The position numbers and the translations under genes were made by a program. A DNA stretch of 27,291 bases from NCBI GenBank assembly GCA_030626645.1, contig DAOUTP010000002.1:1-27291 (forward strand). The letters are read 5' to 3'. This DNA comes from Candidatus Cloacimonadota bacterium. Lineage in GTDB: Bacteria > Cloacimonadota > Cloacimonadia > Cloacimonadales > TCS61. Each line of letters starts with the position of its first letter. Positions within the stretch are counted from its first letter, which is position 1. This document shows, in pieces, positions 22,359 through 27,291 of the stretch. The notes beneath the pieces are model-generated. The model ran no database searches and was not told the DNA's origin. It saw only the letters and a list, made by a program, of their open reading frames with translations.

Positions 22359-23547
22359 TATTCTTTTTTCTTACAATGCCCCATTCCGGTATTTTTCTGT
22401 CAAGGTCTAGACGAATTGTTGTATTTGGCCTTGTTAATTGTATCTGTTCATTTTCCTCATTAAATATGTCTTTAACAGTAATTTTAAAATCATCATTACT
22501 ATCAGGGAAAATAAATTCGATCTCGTCTCCAATACAGAACTTTGCTTTTATCGAAATAAATGCAGAAGTTCCTTCAACCTTTTGAACTTCACCCACAAAT
22601 TGATAATCTCGAATATATGCAGAAGATCCGTAATATTGAGTTTCGGATGAATCAAATTTATCAAAAAATGCTTCACTGTAATTTCTATGACTGACCTTAT
22701 CAAGTTCATCCAGAACATTGGAAGAAACTATGTTCTTGTCAGCTTCTATAGCTGTTCTGTATGCTCGTGTAACAACAGCAACATAATACAAACTTTTCAT
22801 GCGTCCTTCTATTTTTATACTATCAATACCAGCTTCTATGATCTGAGGGATTCGTTTAATCAAGTTCAGGTCTTTGGAATTGAAAAAGTAAGAACCTCTT
22901 TCATCTTCTTCGATCTTAAAGAATTCACCCGGTCGTGATTTTTCAACAAGGTTGTATTCCCATCTACAAGGCTGTGTACACAGCCCACGATTTGCACTTC
23001 TATTATTTAGGAACGCACTGATCAAGCATCGTCCGGAATATGACATACACATTGCACCATGAACGAACATCTCCAACTCTATATTGGGCACTCTCCTTTT
23101 GATCTCTGTAATTTCTTTGATACCCAATTCACGTGCAAGAATGATTCGTTTTGCTCCAAGTTTATACCAAAAGTCAACTGCTTTCCAGGAAGTAACATTG
23201 GCTTGAGTACTGATATGAATATTAACATCTGGGGCAAATTCTTTTGCTAAGGAGAACACACCCGGATCAGAGATTATAAGTGCATCTACACCTATCTTTT
23301 GTAGGAAAGTTAAATATTCAGGTAACTGCTCGATATCAGAGTTGTGGGCAAAAATGTTTACTGTTATATAAATTTTACAGTCATGCTTATGACAGAAATC
23401 AACTGCGTCCCTTAAGTGAGTTTTTGGAAAATTTGTGCTTTTAGCTCTCAGTCCAAAATTATTTCCAGCTGCATAAACAGCATCAGCACCATAATAAACA
23501 GCATATTTTAACTTATTTATATCACCGGCAGGTGCGAGTAATTCCAT
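22348..23547 (-). CDS. U32 family protein (TrhP/YegQ-like)
   Basis: A 399-residue member of the peptidase U32 family. The opening MELLAPAGDINKLKYAVYYG, with ADAVYAAG, and the signature ELEMFVHGAMCMSYSGRCL are diagnostic. Four clustered cysteines (Cys167, Cys174, Cys190, Cys194) match the set expected to hold an Fe-S cluster. Characterised relatives TrhP (YegQ) and RlhA hydroxylate uridine or cytidine in tRNA and rRNA using prephenate-linked chemistry, so a tRNA-modifying role is more likely than proteolysis. Its length and C-terminal beta domain (about 320-399) fit TrhP. The ATG directly follows the rho stop codon. Confidence 0.9.
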   Translation of the reverse strand: MELLAPAGDINKLKYAVYYGADAVYAAGNNFGLRAKSTNFPKTHLRDAVDFCHKHDCKIYITVNIFAHNSDIEQLPEYLTFLQKIGVDALIISDPGVFSLAKEFAPDVNIHISTQANVTSWKAVDFWYKLGAKRIILARELGIKEITEIKRRVPNIELEMFVHGAMCMSYSGRCLISAFLNNRSANRGLCTQPCRWEYNLVEKSRPGEFFKIEEDERGSYFFNSKDLNLIKRIPQIIEAGIDSIKIEGRMKSLYYVAVVTRAYRTAIEADKNIVSSNVLDELDKVSHRNYSEAFFDKFDSSETQYYGSSAYIRDYQFVGEVQKVEGTSAFISIKAKFCIGDEIEFIFPDSNDDFKITVKDIFNEENEQIQLTRPNTTIRLDLDRKIPEWGIVRKKNNEE

Positions 23548-24816
23548 TTAACGGCTCATTTTTTGTAATAACTCTTCATTGTTTTTAGTAGCCAACATTT
23601 TATTCTTAAGCATTTCAATGCCTTTCAATGGACTCATTCCCTTAAGGAATTGACGAAGAACGAACATTCTCTGTACTTCTTCTTTAGATAATAGAAGATC
23701 TTCACGTCTTGTACCGGATTTAACAAGGTCAACAGCCGGATACATTCTATAGTCACTAATTGATCTATCAAGAACAAGTTCCATGTTACCTGTACCTTTA
23801 AATTCTTCAAAGATAACCTGATCCATTCTACTTCCAGTGTCTACCAATGCAGTTGCAATTATTGTAAGACTGCCTTGTTCCAATGCATTTCTGGCAGCAC
23901 CAAAGAATTTTTTTGGTCTGTGAAGTGAGCCGGCATCAAGACCACCGGATAGTACTCTTCCGCTTGAAGGTTGTGCCATATTAAAAGCACGTGCAAGACG
24001 TGTAATACTATCAAGCATGATAACAACATCATGACCTAATTCAACCATTCTTTTTGCTTTTTCAATAACCATTTCAGCTACTTGGATATGATTTTGGGGT
24101 TGTTCATCAAATGTAGAACTCACTACTTCTGAATTTTGCGGAATTAATATTCTTCTCATCTCAGTAACTTCTTCTGGTCTTTCATCTACCAGTAATACAA
24201 TAAGATAAACTTCAGGATGATTTGTTAGAATTGAATTTGCGATATTCTGCATTAACACGGTTTTCCCAGTTCTTGGTGCAGCAACGATCATGCCTCTTTG
24301 CCCTTTTCCAATTGGTGTAAACAGATTTATTATTCTTGAAGACACATTTTTCTGAGTAGTCTCAAGATTCAATTTTTCTTCCGGAAAATAGGGTGTAAGT
24401 TTTTCAAATCTTTTTACTTCAAGTACTACAAGGGGATCTTCATAATTAACTGAGTCAACTCGGATCAATGCAAAATACTTTTCTTCATCTTTTGGTGCTC
24501 GTGCAGGACCAGAAATAACATGTCCCTTCTTTAATCCAAATCTTTTGATCTGTGAGCTTGAGACATAGATGTCATTTCTCCCATGTGTGTAATTGTTTTT
24601 TTTAAATCTCAAAAAGCCATATCCATCATCGACAATTTGCAAACATCCTGATACAAAAGCTAATCCTTCCTGAGTAGCTTCTATCTCAAATATTCGATGG
24701 ATCAGTTCTTGTTTCTTTAGTCCCTTTATATCATCTAATTCTAGCTCTTTGGCGATTTTATTTAATTGTGTCATGTTTAATTCGAAAAGGTTTTGTTTAT
24801 CAGTTTCATTATTCAT
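23548..24816 (-). CDS. rho: Transcription termination factor Rho
   Basis: A 422-residue hexameric RNA helicase that ends transcription at rut-type sites. The N-terminal Rho_N helices (about 10-50) precede the RNA-binding cold-shock-like domain (GYGFLRFKKNNYTHGRNDIY). The ATPase has Walker A PRTGKT (181-186), Walker B VVIMLDSITRLARA and the R-loop KGTGNMELVLDRS. No large insertion domain is present, so it is near E. coli Rho size. GAGGAG precedes the ATG. It heads the operon rho-U32-SPOR/TPR-mutS-DUF523. A hairpin followed by a T-rich stretch lies in its leader. Confidence 0.97.
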   Translation of the reverse strand: MNNETDKQNLFELNMTQLNKIAKELELDDIKGLKKQELIHRIFEIEATQEGLAFVSGCLQIVDDGYGFLRFKKNNYTHGRNDIYVSSSQIKRFGLKKGHVISGPARAPKDEEKYFALIRVDSVNYEDPLVVLEVKRFEKLTPYFPEEKLNLETTQKNVSSRIINLFTPIGKGQRGMIVAAPRTGKTVLMQNIANSILTNHPEVYLIVLLVDERPEEVTEMRRILIPQNSEVVSSTFDEQPQNHIQVAEMVIEKAKRMVELGHDVVIMLDSITRLARAFNMAQPSSGRVLSGGLDAGSLHRPKKFFGAARNALEQGSLTIIATALVDTGSRMDQVIFEEFKGTGNMELVLDRSISDYRMYPAVDLVKSGTRREDLLLSKEEVQRMFVLRQFLKGMSPLKGIEMLKNKMLATKNNEELLQKMSR

Positions 24817-24843
24817 TTATGTCTCCTCAAAAAATTGTTATTA

Positions 24844-24896
24844 AAACTCAATTTCTTCTAATCCCTGATTAGTTACAGAAGCAAGATTTTGAGTTT
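24844..24896 (-). promoter_or_regulatory. Nested inverted repeats in the rho leader (possible attenuator)
   Basis: Exact 8-bp arms AAACTCAA (24844-24851) and TTGAGTTT (24889-24896) enclose two shorter, overlapping pairs: CTTCT/AGAAG (24855-24859, 24877-24881) and CTAATC/GATTAG (24858-24863, 24867-24872). On the minus strand the structure is followed by TTTTAATAACAATTTTTT and then the rho ribosome site. rho genes are autoregulated through leader attenuation in other bacteria. No transcription start is known here, so whether this region is in the mRNA is unproven. Confidence 0.4.
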
Positions 24897-24965
24897 GATA
24901 ACAAGTGTCAAGTATTTTAATGTCATAAATAATTTAAGTTAATTATTTGGATTGTAATTAAACTC

Positions 24966-25009
24966 TTGACATAATAATAATCTTAACAAGATTATACGGT
25001 GTTTATAAA
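24966..25009 (+). promoter_or_regulatory. Putative promoter of the secreted OB-fold gene
   Basis: TTGACA (24966-24971) is an exact -35 match. Eighteen bases on, GATTAT (24990-24995) is a fair -10, and it overlaps TTATACGGTGTTTATAAA (24992-25009). Seventeen of these 18 bases recur at 5583-5600. GGAGGAG before the ATG at 25036 completes the signals. Promoter consensus in this lineage is unknown to me. Confidence 0.45.
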
Positions 25010-25035
25010 TTAAACAAAGTAATTGGAGGAGCATT

Positions 25036-26043
25036 ATGAAAAAGATTTTAGGAATTTTAGTTTTTACAATGGTTGTTTCTTTTGTATTTGCAACCACAAT
25101 TTACGATATCCAATACACAACTGTTGCTGGTCCAGATGGAACGTATCCATCTCCCGTAGAAGATGAAGAAGTAACAGTAATAGGGATTGTAACTGGTGTT
25201 GGATTCTCAGGTTATAAAGATAACTTTTATATTGAAATGGCAGAAGGTGATCCCTGGAGTGGGGTATATGTATTTATGGCTGGTGACACAACATTAGTTG
25301 CTGGTGATGAAGTGGAGATAACAGGAACAGTAAGAGAGTATTTTGGTTTTACTGAAATTTCCGGTTATGAAGATACCTTCATTAGTGTATCGCTTTTGAG
25401 TTCCGGCAATCCTATACCGGTATCATTGGTTGTACAAACTGCAGATCTTGTAGATGCTGCAACTGCAGAGCAATACGAAGGCTGCCTTGTTGAAGTTCAT
25501 GATGTTGTTGTAACACAAGAACAAACTAATTATGGAGAATGGTATGTTACAGATATTTCTGCAACTCCGTGTCAGATCGATGACGGCTTTTTTTATTTGG
25601 ATTCCGTAACACCTGAAATTGTAATTGTTTTAGGAATGGAGTGGGCAATTATCAGAGGCTGTCTTGATTACGGCTATGATGAATATGGGATCAATCCAAG
25701 AACTCCGGAAGATCTAATTGATGAAGTTTCTTTCAATGAAAATACAGTTAATGCCAATTCAGAATTCATTGGTTGTTATCCAAACCCATTTAATCCGCAA
25801 ACAACAGCATATCTTAATTTGAAAAGTGATAGCCGTGTTACATTAAATGTTTATAACATTAAAGGCGAAAAGATTAGAACTTTAGTTAATGAAAATCTTT
25901 CAGCTGGCGAACATCATGTTAGTTGGAATGGTACTGATGATAATAACAGCCAGGTTTCCAGCGGAATCTATTTCTTTGAGTCTGGTATTGAAAATAATGG
26001 CGGTGATTATACAAGCATCAAAAAGGTGATCCTCCTTAAATAA
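25036..26043 (+). CDS. Secreted OB-fold protein with T9SS/FlgD-like C-terminal domain
   Basis: A 335-residue exported protein. A signal peptide (MKKILGILVFTMVVSFVFA) precedes an OB-fold-like beta domain (about 40-230). The pattern EEVTVIGIVTGVG ... DNFYIEM ... GVYVFM ... GDEVEITGTVREY resembles the DUF5689/YhcR-type OB domains found with secreted nucleases. No nuclease domain follows. The last 90 residues contain CYPNPFNPQT, then VTLNVYNIKGEKIRTLVN and SGIYFFE. This is the FlgD-like/type A sorting domain that directs proteins through type IX secretion in Bacteroidota and is common in related FCB phyla. The gene has a strong ribosome site and its own promoter. Binding partner and surface role are unknown. 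Confidence 0.85.
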   Translation: MKKILGILVFTMVVSFVFATTIYDIQYTTVAGPDGTYPSPVEDEEVTVIGIVTGVGFSGYKDNFYIEMAEGDPWSGVYVFMAGDTTLVAGDEVEITGTVREYFGFTEISGYEDTFISVSLLSSGNPIPVSLVVQTADLVDAATAEQYEGCLVEVHDVVVTQEQTNYGEWYVTDISATPCQIDDGFFYLDSVTPEIVIVLGMEWAIIRGCLDYGYDEYGINPRTPEDLIDEVSFNENTVNANSEFIGCYPNPFNPQTTAYLNLKSDSRVTLNVYNIKGEKIRTLVNENLSAGEHHVSWNGTDDNNSQVSSGIYFFESGIENNGGDYTSIKKVILLK

Positions 26044-26090
26044 AGGCGGATAGATTTTACGTAAATAAGATATTCATCGGGGAGAAGATA

Positions 26091-26441
26091 ATGATTAAGA
26101 CTTTCAAAAAGTTTTTTACTCTCCTAATAATATCTGGTATTGGATATTTAGGGTTTAAGATCTATCAATTACTCAAAGGTCTCATTGAACTAGATAAAAC
26201 TCTTCCACAGTATCTGGGCAATATTATTGGTGAAGTTCCAATAGTATCAATTGTTACAGTTATCAATAAGATTACAATTACGGTTAAATTCAATAAGGAA
26301 GTGATTAAGAAAAATAAAGGTCTGGAGAATATAGTAAGAGATTATGTTACTGATTTTTATCCGATCTTTAAAGCTGATAATGTGAAAGTAATAATTGAAG
26401 AGCTGATTGAAAAGAGTAAGAAGCCATCCCCAAAAGAATAG
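26091..26441 (+). CDS. Small membrane-anchored protein of unknown function
   Basis: I do not recognise this 116-residue protein. Residues about 9-30 (FTLLIISGIGYLGFKIYQLL) form one transmembrane segment after a basic N-terminus, suggesting an N-in anchor. The rest (about 45-116) alternates beta-like (VSIVTVINKITITVKF) and helical charged stretches and ends in a Lys/Pro-rich tail. A GGGGAGA site lies before the ATG. It follows the secreted OB-fold gene by 47 bp in the same direction and ends 20 bp before a strong terminator, so the two may be co-transcribed. No catalytic motif is visible. Confidence 0.7.
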   Translation: MIKTFKKFFTLLIISGIGYLGFKIYQLLKGLIELDKTLPQYLGNIIGEVPIVSIVTVINKITITVKFNKEVIKKNKGLENIVRDYVTDFYPIFKADNVKVIIEELIEKSKKPSPKE

Positions 26442-26460
26442 AAATAATCGTTTGAGAAAT

Positions 26461-26498
26461 AAAAAAAGGAGCTGAGAAAATTCTCAGCTCCTTTTTTT
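26461..26498. terminator. Bidirectional rho-independent terminator
   Basis: Perfect 18-bp arms (26461-26478 and 26481-26498; core GGAGCTGAGAA/TTCTCAGCTCC) enclose a two-base centre. A seven-A run leads in and a seven-T run leads out, so it works as an intrinsic terminator on both strands. It separates the small membrane protein (+) from the convergent TonB-dependent receptor (-). Confidence 0.95.
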
Positions 26499-26508
26499 AT
26501 TATTAAAA

Positions 26509-27291
26509 TCAGAACTTTATTTCCATAGTTACAAACAAGCTGAACAATGGAGCTGGAGTTAAATACATATATCTATTTCCGGTTAGATAATCATCCTGAA
26601 AATCTCCATCGTCATCAAAATATCCACGATTGTAATCAGATGCAACTCGAGCAGAAAGGTAATTATCATCTTCATTTAGGATGTTATTGAAAGCTAGTTT
26701 TAATGAGGCATCCATTCCATTTATTTTAAAAGCATATTTTATGTTGGCTCCGAATTCAAGAAATTCAGGTAACTTAGAACTTGTTACAGAAGTTGTATCT
26801 GCTACGAAATCAGAACCATCATATATATAATTACTATAATACTCATTTTCGTAATTTGCATAATATCCATCCCAGTATTTCGCTGTTACCCCAATCCGCA
26901 TTTTCCCATCCAAGGGCAAATTATTAAATGTGTAGCCTAAAGCTCCATTTGCCATAGTTTCAGGAGAAAATGGAACTACTTTATCAATCATCTCTTCAGA
27001 ATCCATACTGAATATTTCATCAACATTCATACTTATCCAACGGTTAGAAGAAAGTGTAAGTGAACTTGCTACATCAAAATTCATCCATTTTAATTTTGTA
27101 CTTAATTCTAAACCTTGGTGTCTTGCCTTACCTGCATTAAGTGTCAAGCTTGCATCATATTCTCTAATTCCGATAGAATCTTCTGAGGCATAGTAATATT
27201 CTTCTGTAACTGGAATGTTTACACTTTCAATTTTATCTTCATATTCACTGATATAATAATTTGCTTCCACATCAAAGATCACACCATCATA
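26509..27291 (-). CDS. TonB-dependent receptor, C-terminal part (partial at window edge)
   Basis: The last 260 or so residues of an outer-membrane beta-barrel; the frame stays open to the window edge, so the plug domain and N-terminus lie outside. Alternating strands appear throughout, such as KLKWMNFDVASSLTLSSNRW and MRIGVTAKYWDGYYANYENE. The ending FNNILNEDDNYLSARVA ... PAPLFSLFVTMEIKF finishes in the C-terminal Phe recognised by the Bam machinery. These are features of TonB-dependent receptors, which import iron complexes, vitamins or glycans. The substrate cannot be told without the plug. A GTG at 27282 is not a true start. Confidence 0.85.
   Translation of the reverse strand, partial: YDGVIFDVEANYYISEYEDKIESVNIPVTEEYYYASEDSIGIREYDASLTLNAGKARHQGLELSTKLKWMNFDVASSLTLSSNRWISMNVDEIFSMDSEEMIDKVVPFSPETMANGALGYTFNNLPLDGKMRIGVTAKYWDGYYANYENEYYSNYIYDGSDFVADTTSVTSSKLPEFLEFGANIKYAFKINGMDASLKLAFNNILNEDDNYLSARVASDYNRGYFDDDGDFQDDYLTGNRYMYLTPAPLFSLFVTMEIKF

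Noticed and set aside
22348..23547. Secreted or collagen-type U32 protease
   Set aside because: There is no signal peptide, and the Cys cluster and length match the RNA-hydroxylating TrhP/YegQ branch.

Overview
The window is AT-rich bacterial DNA with tightly packed genes. It carries a secreted protein ending in a T9SS/FlgD-like C-terminal domain, the end of a TonB-dependent receptor (so an outer membrane), an HU plus tiny bS22/mS38-like gene pair, and a PcrB/GGGPS-UbiA-prenyl synthase cluster. Together these suggest the FCB superphylum, and Cloacimonadota or a close relative is my best guess. That placement is inference from gene content; the window holds no rRNA gene.

Layout. 1-870: a 62-bp tandem repeat runs straight into a GxxExxY (PD-(D/E)XK) gene, with direct and inverted relatives of the repeat behind it that reach the start codon of queE. 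871-5504: queE (+), then a YigZ/IMPACT gene and a SNF2 helicase (both -), separated by a hairpin-rich repeat. 5505-7192: a lone hutI (+) bracketed by hairpins sharing the core CGAGTCG. 7204-9303: a minus-strand operon marR-osmC-thioredoxin lipoprotein-RMDN-like TPR protein. 9444-17548: a nine-gene minus-strand operon (see below). 17856-18261: HU and a 31-codon ribosomal-protein-like gene (+), closed by a strong terminator. 18326-24816: a minus-strand operon rho-U32 (TrhP-like)-SPOR/TPR protein-mutS-DUF523. 25036-26441: a secreted OB-fold protein and a small membrane-anchored unknown (+). 26509-27291: the C-terminal part of a TonB-dependent receptor (-), cut by the window edge.

The most interesting region is 9444-17548. 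In transcription order it encodes a WlbA-like sugar dehydrogenase, a trans-prenyl diphosphate synthase with small residues before its first Asp-rich motif (consistent with C20 product), a UbiA prenyltransferase of DGGGP-synthase type, a geranylgeranylglyceryl phosphate synthase, a PHP-type phosphatase, an SDR epimerase, a SAM methyltransferase, a flippase-like membrane protein and a MoxR ATPase. Most junctions overlap or lie within 16 bp. The three lipid genes are the core steps GGPP -> GGGP -> DGGGP of archaeal ether-lipid synthesis, in a bacterium. The sugar, methyl and membrane-transport-like genes in the same unit suggest the product is further decorated or exported. The glycerol-1-phosphate dehydrogenase, CDP-archaeol synthase and geranylgeranyl reductase of the archaeal pathway are not in the window.
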